Assembly: GCA_014800815.1 (NCBI GenBank) | Contig: JAAVFI010000042.1 | Location: 1-64,000 of the forward strand | DNA length: 64,000 nucleotides | From: Bacteroidales bacterium | GTDB lineage: Bacteria > Bacteroidota > Bacteroidia > Bacteroidales > Muribaculaceae | Direction: 5' to 3' | Part shown: positions 42,886 to 50,456 of the stretch, piece by piece | How the letters are laid out: every line of letters starts with the position of its first letter | Position numbering within the stretch: position 1 is the first letter of the stretch | Position numbers and translations under genes: made by a program | The notes under the pieces: model-generated | Seen by the model: the letters and a program-made list of their open reading frames with translations, nothing else | Databases searched by the model: none | Told to the model about the DNA's origin: nothing

Positions 42886-42970
42886 CGGAGAGAGAGGGAT
42901 TCGAACCCCCGGAGGTGTGACCCTCAACGGTTTTCAAGACCGCCGCAATCGACCACTCTGCCATCTCTCC
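42886..42970 (-). tRNA. tRNA-Ser (anticodon UGA)
   Basis: An 85 nt type II tRNA with a long variable arm. The acceptor stem pairs GGAGAGA (42970-42964) with TCTCTCC (42893-42887), followed by a G discriminator. The anticodon arm reads CGGTCTTGAAAACCG with TGA as anticodon, and the T-loop is GGTTCGAATCC. CCA is not encoded. It has its own promoter and terminator. Confidence 0.96.
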
Positions 42971-42981
42971 GATTGTGAGTG

Positions 42982-43012
42982 CAAAGGTAAGAACTTTTTT
43001 TGAAACTTCCAA
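42982..43012 (-). promoter_or_regulatory. Promoter of tRNA-Ser
   Basis: Minus strand: TTG at 43012-43010, a 20 bp spacer, TACCTTTG at 42989-42982, 11 bp before the tRNA 5' end. A full-consensus Bacteroidetes promoter. Confidence 0.85.
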
Positions 43013-43053
43013 AAAAAATTGCGCCATAGTCGAATTTTTTTCGATTATGGCGC
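43011..43053 (-). terminator. Terminator of the rubrerythrin gene
   Basis: A 14 bp stem with one mismatch (43021-43034 with 43040-43053) is followed on the minus strand by a T run at 43018-43011. It overlaps the -33 element of the tRNA promoter. Confidence 0.85.
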
Positions 43054-43076
43054 TGTGTATATGGTATAGTGGCGTG

Positions 43077-43673
43077 TTATTCGAGACCGTCAACGTAGTC
43101 CATAGCCATGTAGTGCTCGCGAGGGTGATCGCATGCGGGACACTTTACAGGGGGCTCTGTGCCTACGAATTCGTAGCCGCACACGAGGCATTTCCATGTG
43201 ATTTCGTGGTCGCGCTTCCATACGGTGCCGTCCTGTACCTGCTTGAGGTAGTGGAGGAAGCGGCGGCGGTGGGTTTCCTCGATTTTGGCGATTGCTGTGA
43301 AGTGGTCGGCGATTTCGTCGAAACCTTCTTCACGGGCTACGGCTGCAAACTTGGTGTACATCTCCGAACCTTCTTCGAGTTCTTCCTGAGCGGCTGTCTC
43401 AAGATTCTGAGCTGTAGTGCCGATTACTCCGGCATCAACACCGAGGGGTACTGTGAGCGAACCTCCTTCGAGATATTTGAAATAAATCTTAGCGTGGCGC
43501 AACTCGTTAGCGGCGGTTTCGTTAAAAACCTGCGCAATAGGATAGTAGCTTTCCTTTTCAGCCTGAGCTGCATAGAATACGTAGCGTGAATACGCTGCAG
43601 ATTCCGCCATATATGATATTACAAGATTTTTCTCGGTGGCGGTGCCTTTGATACTTTTCGATGTCTGTGCCAT
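43077..43673 (-). CDS. rbr: Rubrerythrin
   Basis: A 198-residue cytosolic peroxide-reducing iron protein. The N-terminal ferritin-like four-helix domain carries the diiron ligands (MAESAAYSRYVFYA, ANELRHAKIYFKYLEGG, ELEEGSEMYTKFAAVAREEG, KIEETHRRRF). The C-terminal rubredoxin domain has paired Cys in WKCLVCGYEF and VKCPACDHP. Length and order are standard. It protects obligate anaerobes against hydrogen peroxide. It is a single-gene unit with a strong terminator. Confidence 0.95.
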   Translation of the reverse strand: MAQTSKSIKGTATEKNLVISYMAESAAYSRYVFYAAQAEKESYYPIAQVFNETAANELRHAKIYFKYLEGGSLTVPLGVDAGVIGTTAQNLETAAQEELEEGSEMYTKFAAVAREEGFDEIADHFTAIAKIEETHRRRFLHYLKQVQDGTVWKRDHEITWKCLVCGYEFVGTEPPVKCPACDHPREHYMAMDYVDGLE

Positions 43674-43740
43674 AGTTATGTTGTGTTATATATTTCTGTT
43701 TGTTTAACTACGATTATAACACTCTGCAACTACGGTTTGT

Positions 43741-44583
43741 TCACATGCCGAAATCCTCCTCGATAAATCGTGCCACGGAGTCAGTGTAGTTGGGGCCGAT
43801 GACGATATCTGCTGCTTCTTTGACCTCGGGCAGGGCGTTCTCCACAGCCACGCCGAGGTCGGCGATGCCGAGCATCGGGAGGTCGTTGAGACTGTCGCCG
43901 AACACCACTATGCGCTCGGCCTCTGTAGCGGCGGCGAGGCGCCGTATGGCAGCGGCTTTCGACACTCCGGGAGGGAATATCTCGAGGTTATGCACCGACG
44001 GATTGAAGATGTCGGGGTAACAGCACACCGAGCAGTCGGTGTCGTCCATTATCTCGCGATAAGCCGATACGATGTTGTCCGACGTGCCCATAGCGTAGAA
44101 TAGCATCGAGTCGGTACGCGCACGGTCGGGTGGCGGTGTACCGAGGTGAAAACGCTTGAGTGCCAGCCTCGAGCGCTCAAGATAGAAACTCTCTTCGGCC
44201 TTATTCATTTTCGCGGGCGCATGATACACCTCCAGCCGGTTGCCCCCGGGCGCCATAGTGTAAACAAAGGGGTACACCCCGTAGCGACTGCAGATATCGA
44301 GGGCGCGCACTACATCTATTTCGGGCAGGAAGTGGGTGTCGAAGAAGCACTCGCGGCTGCGGTCCCACATGGCGCAACCCGTCATGACTATTGCGGGAGG
44401 CGTGGTATAGATGCCCTTGAGCAGAGGCACCACGGTGGCCGGGGTGCGGGCGGTGGCAACGGTGATAAGGGCGCCGCGGCGCGAAAGTTCGGAGACTATC
44501 GACGCACTTTTTTCGGATACACGCGAGTCAGTTCCGAGCAGAGTGCCGTCGAGGTCGCTTACATAGAGTGTTTTCTTTGACAT
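43741..44583 (-). CDS. HAD-superfamily phosphatase (Cof type)
   Basis: A 280-residue cytosolic hydrolase. The nucleophile motif is SDLDGTLL (residues 9-16), motif II includes ITVATART, and the metal-binding motif IV is VFGDSLNDLPML near residue 223. The cap domain in the middle is of the C2 type, as in Cof proteins that dephosphorylate sugar phosphates or flavin precursors; the substrate is not predictable. It starts 9 bp after the helicase stop and is probably co-transcribed. Confidence 0.9.
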   Translation of the reverse strand: MSKKTLYVSDLDGTLLGTDSRVSEKSASIVSELSRRGALITVATARTPATVVPLLKGIYTTPPAIVMTGCAMWDRSRECFFDTHFLPEIDVVRALDICSRYGVYPFVYTMAPGGNRLEVYHAPAKMNKAEESFYLERSRLALKRFHLGTPPPDRARTDSMLFYAMGTSDNIVSAYREIMDDTDCSVCCYPDIFNPSVHNLEIFPPGVSKAAAIRRLAAATEAERIVVFGDSLNDLPMLGIADLGVAVENALPEVKEAADIVIGPNYTDSVARFIEEDFGM

Positions 44584-44592
44584 AAGTAAGTA

Positions 44593-46716
44593 TTATTTTG
44601 CAGGGTCCAGCGGCGCTCCGAAGCGCATGGTACGCACCGTGCTTAATGATTCAAATTTTATAGTATAGGTCTGCGCGGCATAGTCGGTGCTCACCACACT
44701 TCCGCGACCGAACACAGGATGCTCCACAGCGTCGCCGGGAGCGAAACGCGGCGCTCCGGCATTCTGAGCCATGGTGGGCACCGGGGCGGGAGCGGGAGCC
44801 ACGGGGCGCTCAAAGCGCAGGCGGTGAGTGCCCATTTCGTAGACGAAGCGCGAGGTGGCCTTGGCATTATTGTCATGCCCGAATCCCTCGCTGTCCGACA
44901 TAAATAGATGTTTGCGTGCGCGTGTGAGAGCCACGTAGGCCAGACGGCGTTCTTCCTCGATATCGTCGGGATTGGCGCTGCGCCGCGAAGGCATCGACCC
45001 CTCGCAGAGTCCGCACACAAATACCACGGGAAACTCCATACCCTTGGCCGTATGCACCGTCATAAGGCTTATCACGCTCTCCTCGTCGCCGCGGCGTGTA
45101 TCCATATTCGATATCAGCGCCACGCGCGCCAGAAAGTCGTCGAGCGAGGCATCGTCGTCGCGCCCCGCCTCCTCGATAGCGCGCTTGAGTTCGGCCAGAT
45201 TGTCGAGCCTCTCCCATTCGCCGAGGTTACGGAGCATCTGCTCGTAGCCGCTCGCATCAAGCACCGACTGCATGATGTCGCCCAGCTGCAACTTACCTAC
45301 GGTCGGCGCAATGCGGTCTATCATAGCCAGATAATCCATAGCGCCTGTGGCTTTGAATGGAGGTGTGTCGGCCAGACGGCGCAGAGCATCTATCATCGAG
45401 TCGCCGTGAGCGTCGGCGTCGGCACTGATCAGCGCCATTTTCTTCTTGCCTATTTTTCGCGACGGCACGTTCACCGTACGGCGGAACGCCATATCGTCGG
45501 CCACAGTGAGCATTCTCAGATAGGCTGTCACGTCCTTCACCTCGCGGCGGGCATAGAAAGCCGTGCCGCTGTATATCCTGTAGGGAATTTCACTCGCCAG
45601 CAGAGCATCCTCCACCGGCCGCGACAGGTGGTGAGCCCTGTATAGCAGCGCGATATCCGACGGAGCTATACCCTCGCCGATAAGCGCCTTGATACGCTTG
45701 GCCACCCAACGGGCCTCATCTTTCTCGCTACGGGCGTGGTAGAAGAGTGGCTTGAGACCGTCGTCCGACACGGCGTGCAGCTCCTTAGGGTAGCGGGTGA
45801 CATTGTGCGCTATCAGCGCATTCGACGCCTCGATAATCTGGGGTGTCGAGCGGTAATTCACATCGAGCACCACAGTGCGCGCGTCGGGATATTCCTTGTC
45901 GAAATTCAGAAACAGAGTCACATCGGCACCGCGCCAGCTGTAAATTGTCTGGTCGGGGTCGCCCACGATAAACAGATTGCGGTGGCCGCCGGCAAGCAGA
46001 CGGGCAAGTGAATACTGCCGCGGACTCACATCCTGAAATTCATCTACCATTACATACTGCATGCGCTCCTGCCATTTCTCGAGGATAGCGCGGTTGTGGC
46101 GCAGGATGTAATGGGCGAAGATGATTATATCGTCGAAATCCACCGCATAGTTCTTCTTCTGCTCATAGAGATAGCGCAGGAATATTTCGTCCATGCGGTC
46201 GGCATTCTCCACGGCGCGTTCGAGCAACTCATTGTTAGTCAGCCGCTCTATGTGCATCAGATAGTCGTCGCTGCCGCCCTTCCGCTTGCCTATATAGTCG
46301 ATAGCCCTCTTTACGGGCATATCCTTGAGCGTGAGGCCCATATCGTCGTACACCTTCAGCAGGAGGTCCACCTGGTCGTCCTCATCGGCCACAACGAAGT
46401 TCGAGGGATAGTTGAGCACATGGATATCCTCCTTGAGCATGCGCACGCAGAACGAGTGGAAAGTACAGATGTAGGCCGTGTCGATATCGCCGAGCATCGA
46501 GCGGATGCGTTGCTTCATCTCCGCCGCTGCCTTATTGGTGAAGGTGAGGCAGAGAATGGCCGCGGGGTCAATACCTAACAAATCAGTCAGATAGCAGTAG
46601 CGTGCCGTGAGCGCACGAGTCTTGCCCGTACCCGCTCCGGCGAGCACACGCACCGGGCCCTCGGTAGTCCTTACGGCATCGAGCTGACGGTCGTTAAGCG
46701 AGTCGAGATATTCCAT
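44593..46716 (-). CDS. UvrD/PcrA-type DNA helicase
   Basis: A 707-residue superfamily 1A 3'-5' DNA helicase that acts in repair and replication-fork upkeep. Motifs in order: Q motif NDRQLDAV; Walker A GAGTGKT (about residue 29); Ia LTFTNKAAAEM; Walker B VDEFQDVS (about 225); III VGDPDQTIYSWRGA; IV VLDVNYRST; V MTVHTAKGMEFPVVFV; VI VALTRARKHL. The C-terminal 50 residues (GDAVEHPVFGRGSVVS) form the Tudor-like domain of PcrA/UvrD that contacts RNA polymerase. Full length. It lies between a small membrane protein gene (3 bp) and the HAD gene (9 bp). Confidence 0.95.
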   Translation of the reverse strand: MEYLDSLNDRQLDAVRTTEGPVRVLAGAGTGKTRALTARYCYLTDLLGIDPAAILCLTFTNKAAAEMKQRIRSMLGDIDTAYICTFHSFCVRMLKEDIHVLNYPSNFVVADEDDQVDLLLKVYDDMGLTLKDMPVKRAIDYIGKRKGGSDDYLMHIERLTNNELLERAVENADRMDEIFLRYLYEQKKNYAVDFDDIIIFAHYILRHNRAILEKWQERMQYVMVDEFQDVSPRQYSLARLLAGGHRNLFIVGDPDQTIYSWRGADVTLFLNFDKEYPDARTVVLDVNYRSTPQIIEASNALIAHNVTRYPKELHAVSDDGLKPLFYHARSEKDEARWVAKRIKALIGEGIAPSDIALLYRAHHLSRPVEDALLASEIPYRIYSGTAFYARREVKDVTAYLRMLTVADDMAFRRTVNVPSRKIGKKKMALISADADAHGDSMIDALRRLADTPPFKATGAMDYLAMIDRIAPTVGKLQLGDIMQSVLDASGYEQMLRNLGEWERLDNLAELKRAIEEAGRDDDASLDDFLARVALISNMDTRRGDEESVISLMTVHTAKGMEFPVVFVCGLCEGSMPSRRSANPDDIEEERRLAYVALTRARKHLFMSDSEGFGHDNNAKATSRFVYEMGTHRLRFERPVAPAPAPVPTMAQNAGAPRFAPGDAVEHPVFGRGSVVSTDYAAQTYTIKFESLSTVRTMRFGAPLDPAK

Positions 46717-46719
46717 TTT

Positions 46720-46908
46720 TCAAAACTTGCGTGTGGCCCGGTAGAGACGTATATATGAATTCACCGTGCAGAACACTGCCACCAGACACACCACCCCCGT
46801 CGCGCGGTAGAGCGCGTCGGAGAGGCGCACTATATCGAACATACAGAGCAGAAGCAACAGCAGACTCGCCACGAGCACACCCGTAGAAATATAATAGAAT
46901 ATCTTCAT
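46720..46908 (-). CDS. Small two-segment membrane protein
   Basis: A 62-residue protein with two hydrophobic segments (YYISTGVLVASLLLLLLCMF and ATGVVCLVAVFCTVNSYI) and a basic tail RLYRATRKF. Its stop is 3 bp before the helicase start, so it heads that operon. No family is recognised. Confidence 0.6.
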   Translation of the reverse strand: MKIFYYISTGVLVASLLLLLLCMFDIVRLSDALYRATGVVCLVAVFCTVNSYIRLYRATRKF

Positions 46909-46973
46909 CGCTTATGTATGTGTTCTAAATTATTTATTGTATAGGATTATGAAGTATGTGGATGAAATTTTGC

Positions 46974-47014
46974 ATTCTTTCTCCGCAAAGCTACGAAAGC
47001 GCAGAGCGATTACG
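46974..47014 (+). repeat. Dispersed 41 bp repeat, copy B
   Basis: Second copy of the element at 42785-42825, in the same orientation, in the gap between the helicase operon and the SIMPL gene. No gene is seen in 46909-47118. Confidence 0.6.
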
Positions 47015-47118
47015 GCTGAGGGCATTATGGGGTTCCATAGCAACTGAAGCCGGATACGGAAGTTCGCCGCATAGTTTATGAGCAATGCATTAAATAATTT
47101 CGAACACATACTTATCTC

Positions 47119-47829
47119 TTAGTCTTCAAGATAGTAAGTAATATAAGTTACCACACGCACGGTCTTGATATTGGGAGTATACTGGTCGCGGTCATCAATC
47201 GAGAACTGACCCTGAGTGGCGGTCTTGATTTTTCCGAGCTTGCTCTCGCTGTCCTTGGCAAACTTGTCGGCTGCGGTGCGGGCAGCCGCTGTAGCCTCGG
47301 CAATCATCTCGGGCTTGATAGAGTTCAGACCAGTATATTCATAGCTCGTGCGGTAGTTGTAGTCGCCGGCCACAATGGCTATTCCCTGGCGAAGAAGGTC
47401 GGTCTGCTTGCGGATAAGTTCGCGCACCTTCTCTACCTGCGCCGATGTAACTACCACCACATTCGTCACCTTGTAGCGGTACTGCAGATTCTGGTCGCTG
47501 CCGTAGCTGTCGGCGAGGCGGTCGTACACCTCGGGCGGGTTCACAGCTATCTCACTGTCGCTTATGCCGTTATCCTTCAGAAATTTGAGGATGGCAGTAT
47601 TGCTCGCCTGGATATTATTGTATATCGAGCCGAGGTCGTTGCCCATTTCCTTGGTTACGATAGGCCATGTCACCTTATTGGCCTGCACTTCTTTTTCACA
47701 CAGACCGCGCACAGTCACCACGCGGTCGCGGTCGGCAAAGCGGTCAATACCGCCCTTGAGGGCGAATCCGAGCACCATTATTCCCACCGCGATGAGGGCG
47801 GCGGCGATGATATTACTTTTCACTTTCAT
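47119..47829 (-). CDS. SIMPL-domain (DUF541) envelope protein
   Basis: A 236-residue protein with an N-terminal signal anchor (IIAAALIAVGIMVLGFALKG) and a SIMPL domain (RVVTVRGLCEKEVQANKVTW, then LKDNGISDSEIAVNPPEVYD, YKVTNVVVVTSAQVEKV, EATAAARTAADKFA). These proteins form ring-like assemblies in the envelope, and their function is poorly known. The length is typical. A -7-like TATATTTG lies at 47870-47877 on the minus strand, without a good -33 box. Confidence 0.85.
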   Translation of the reverse strand: MKVKSNIIAAALIAVGIMVLGFALKGGIDRFADRDRVVTVRGLCEKEVQANKVTWPIVTKEMGNDLGSIYNNIQASNTAILKFLKDNGISDSEIAVNPPEVYDRLADSYGSDQNLQYRYKVTNVVVVTSAQVEKVRELIRKQTDLLRQGIAIVAGDYNYRTSYEYTGLNSIKPEMIAEATAAARTAADKFAKDSESKLGKIKTATQGQFSIDDRDQYTPNIKTVRVVTYITYYLED

Positions 47830-47975
47830 ATCTATTTTTTATTCATTCATATCTATTTTTTTGATGATGCAAATATAACGTTTTTATACGGGTTTTTGAT
47901 GCGAACTCGGGAAAAAGGAGGATAAGTCCCTTCTCGGCGGCGATATTTTTGTGCCGCAAGAAAAATACCGATATT

Positions 47976-50456
47976 ATGAAAGGAAAAAAATCTACCGTGC
48001 GGCACACCGTCCCTGCCGCCCTATGCCCGCGCGACGCCGCAGGCCAACGCAAACCCCTCCTTCCCCTCAACGTCATCAACCTCCGCCCCGGAAGCAACGG
48101 CACCCTCGTCCCCGTCGGCGAAAACATCCGCCACGAAGGCTTCGGAGCCTCCACTCCCCTACTTATGCTCCGCTCCGAAGGACGCGAAGTGATAGCCGCA
48201 GCCTCGGGTTCCGACCTTATCTACGGCAAAACAGACGCAGGCGCAGGTACCGACGTCGAGCCCGACTTCTTCGGCTCCCAGCCGCTCTGCGCTATCCCCG
48301 TTTCATCCGATGCAGGCGTGGTGATGTGCACCGACGGCGCCGTACAACTCTCCATGCAGCCCGACGGCACTCTCGCGACAAGTTCGCTCGCGCGCTCATA
48401 CGCGCCCATTGGCATGGTGGCAGTAGAAAGTTCGCCGATAAGCACAACCGTGGCGGCACGCACACTTTCGCGCAACTACGACGGTGCCTCGCGCCTCTCA
48501 GCCTCCGACACCGCAGCCGTCTCCGCCGACCTTGTCGACGCTTACCGCCGACTCACTTCCACGGCAGGAGCCGCCGGACTCGCCATACAGCCCGCCCTCG
48601 CACGCTACCGCCTCATCGACAACGAAGGGCGCTGCGTATTCACCTCCGCCCCTGTGCTACTGTCGCTCCCCTCAGGCTCGCAATGCGCCGACACCGTGGG
48701 CATAACGTCGTCCGATCGTCGCACCCTCGACCCCTACACCCTCTCCGCGCGCACATGGGCGCTGCAGCTCAGCCTCCCCGCCGCCGATACCAAAGCCGGC
48801 ATCAGCCGCGCCGACATCTACCTCTCGCCGCTCTTCCACCCCTACGTGCCCGTGGCGGCTGCCGACATCACCACGTCAAGGGCAAGCTCGTCCGACGCCC
48901 CATTTATCTACGCAGGACTTCCGGGACGTGAACGCAGCCTCGGCAACAACTTCAACGGCCACGCACGCCGTCTGCTCGCCTCCGCCATAGCACGCCTCGA
49001 CAGCATTGAGCAACGCGTCGCTGTAGTCAACGAACCCTTCTCGGGCCCGCAGCGCACCGTCAAAGCCGACATCGCTTTCAACTGCGACTGCGTAGCCGAA
49101 GCCAAGAGCCTCACGGCAGCCCTCGCCGCCCCCGCACAGAAATACGACCGTATGTCCGTGGTATTCGCTCCCCCTCACACATTCACCGCCCGCTGTGCCG
49201 CCTCCGATGCCGCCACGGTGCTGTGGGCCAACCTCACCGCCCGCCATTTCCCGGGCTATCCCCTTGCAGGACGCGCCGCCACCTTCGGCGAGAGCGCACT
49301 CTGGCGCGGCACCACACGCATACGCTTCGCCTCGGGCGGCTCGGTAGTACTCTCCGAGAGCCATATCTCGCCCGTACCGCTCACCTTCAACCCGCTCCTC
49401 TACTATCCGCTACCCGATGCCGTGGAAATCAGCATCTCGGTGAGCACGGCAGGCACAGTGCGCTCGGCCACATTCACCCTCACACCCGACGAGAGCGGTC
49501 GCGGAGCAGTATTCGCCGAAGGATGCGCCCCATTCGCCCTCACAGGGAGCGAGGCAGTCGACACCACGCAGACCGACAGCCGCGAATCATACCCCGACGC
49601 CGTGGCCGTAGCAGCCACCTCCGACCCTCTGCACATCGACAGCATAATGCGCCTCGGCAGCGGCCCCGTTGCCGCCGTCATAGCCCGCGGTGCCACCGAC
49701 CAGGCCTGGGAGTTCGGCCGAAGCCGTTTCATCGTGGGAGCGGCAGCAGGCATCTACTCGCTCGGAGTGGGTACGGGACGCACCGCCCTTTCGAGCCGAC
49801 GGCTCTCGGCAGCCCCGGTCACACGCGCCGACGCCCTGTGCCGGGGCGAAGGGGGCGAAGCCTTCGCACTCTCAGCCGCAGGCTCGGCCACGATTCCGCT
49901 GCATATACGCCCCAACGGTTCCGTGAGCACATTCGCACCCTCGGGGCCATATCTCGCCGCCGCTTTCGACAGCCTCAGGGGTGAACTGTGGCTCTTGCGC
50001 TCCGACTCCTCCGCCGACATCTTCTGCCTGCACCACGACGGCGCTTTCTACCGCCGCACGGGTATAGCGGCGACGGGCGCCCGCATGCTCGGCGACCAAG
50101 CCTTTGCCTGCACTCCAGTCGGACTGATAAGCCTCGGGCAGGAGCAGGCAAAAGACATCGCCGTCGGTATCAACTGCCTCTACACACCCCGCACATTGGA
50201 CCCCGTGACGCCCCTCGCCATAGAGTTTGCCGCCGTAGCGGTGCGCTTCAAGGGCAGCATGACCCTCGAGAGCGCCGATGCCGGAGCGGGCGGACGCACC
50301 TGTCCCGTAGTCCGTGCCTCGATCGGAGGCGCACTACTCTCCCCTATCCGCCTGCGCACTGCCACTCGCCCTGCCCGCCGATTCCGTTTCGGCTTCGAGG
50401 GCACCGTAAGCCCCGACTTCACATACTCACACTGCAACATCTCCTACCGCCAATGA
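47976..50456 (+). CDS. Virion-like beta-propeller protein (phage-type)
   Basis: An 826-residue protein without signal peptide, rich in Ala, Arg, Ser and Gly. The N-terminus (LNVINLRPGSNGTLVPVGEN) and repeated short segments (REVIAAASGSDLIYG, AGVVMCTDGAVQLSM, RSRFIVGAAAGIYSLGVG, PVGLISLGQEQ) suggest a beta-propeller like that of phage tail or DNA-stabilising proteins. I infer this and have no certain family. Its stop overlaps the start of a large terminase gene (ATGA), which is the main reason to see it as phage-type. The ATG at 47976 is preferred over a frame opening at 47949. The region is strongly GC-rich with C-rich codons. Alternative: a host gene of unknown role that happens to be coupled. 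Confidence 0.55.
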   Translation: MKGKKSTVRHTVPAALCPRDAAGQRKPLLPLNVINLRPGSNGTLVPVGENIRHEGFGASTPLLMLRSEGREVIAAASGSDLIYGKTDAGAGTDVEPDFFGSQPLCAIPVSSDAGVVMCTDGAVQLSMQPDGTLATSSLARSYAPIGMVAVESSPISTTVAARTLSRNYDGASRLSASDTAAVSADLVDAYRRLTSTAGAAGLAIQPALARYRLIDNEGRCVFTSAPVLLSLPSGSQCADTVGITSSDRRTLDPYTLSARTWALQLSLPAADTKAGISRADIYLSPLFHPYVPVAAADITTSRASSSDAPFIYAGLPGRERSLGNNFNGHARRLLASAIARLDSIEQRVAVVNEPFSGPQRTVKADIAFNCDCVAEAKSLTAALAAPAQKYDRMSVVFAPPHTFTARCAASDAATVLWANLTARHFPGYPLAGRAATFGESALWRGTTRIRFASGGSVVLSESHISPVPLTFNPLLYYPLPDAVEISISVSTAGTVRSATFTLTPDESGRGAVFAEGCAPFALTGSEAVDTTQTDSRESYPDAVAVAATSDPLHIDSIMRLGSGPVAAVIARGATDQAWEFGRSRFIVGAAAGIYSLGVGTGRTALSSRRLSAAPVTRADALCRGEGGEAFALSAAGSATIPLHIRPNGSVSTFAPSGPYLAAAFDSLRGELWLLRSDSSADIFCLHHDGAFYRRTGIAATGARMLGDQAFACTPVGLISLGQEQAKDIAVGINCLYTPRTLDPVTPLAIEFAAVAVRFKGSMTLESADAGAGGRTCPVVRASIGGALLSPIRLRTATRPARRFRFGFEGTVSPDFTYSHCNISYRQ

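Noticed and set aside
47951..49984. Arg/Pro-rich plus-strand frames of 326 and 253 residues
   Set aside because: They are out-of-frame readings of the C-rich 47976-50456 gene, with very low complexity.
49988..50452. N-terminal extension of the terminase frame
   Set aside because: It overlaps the end of the preceding gene, is Arg/Pro-rich shadow sequence, and the ATG at 50453 gives ATGA coupling and a normal TerL start.
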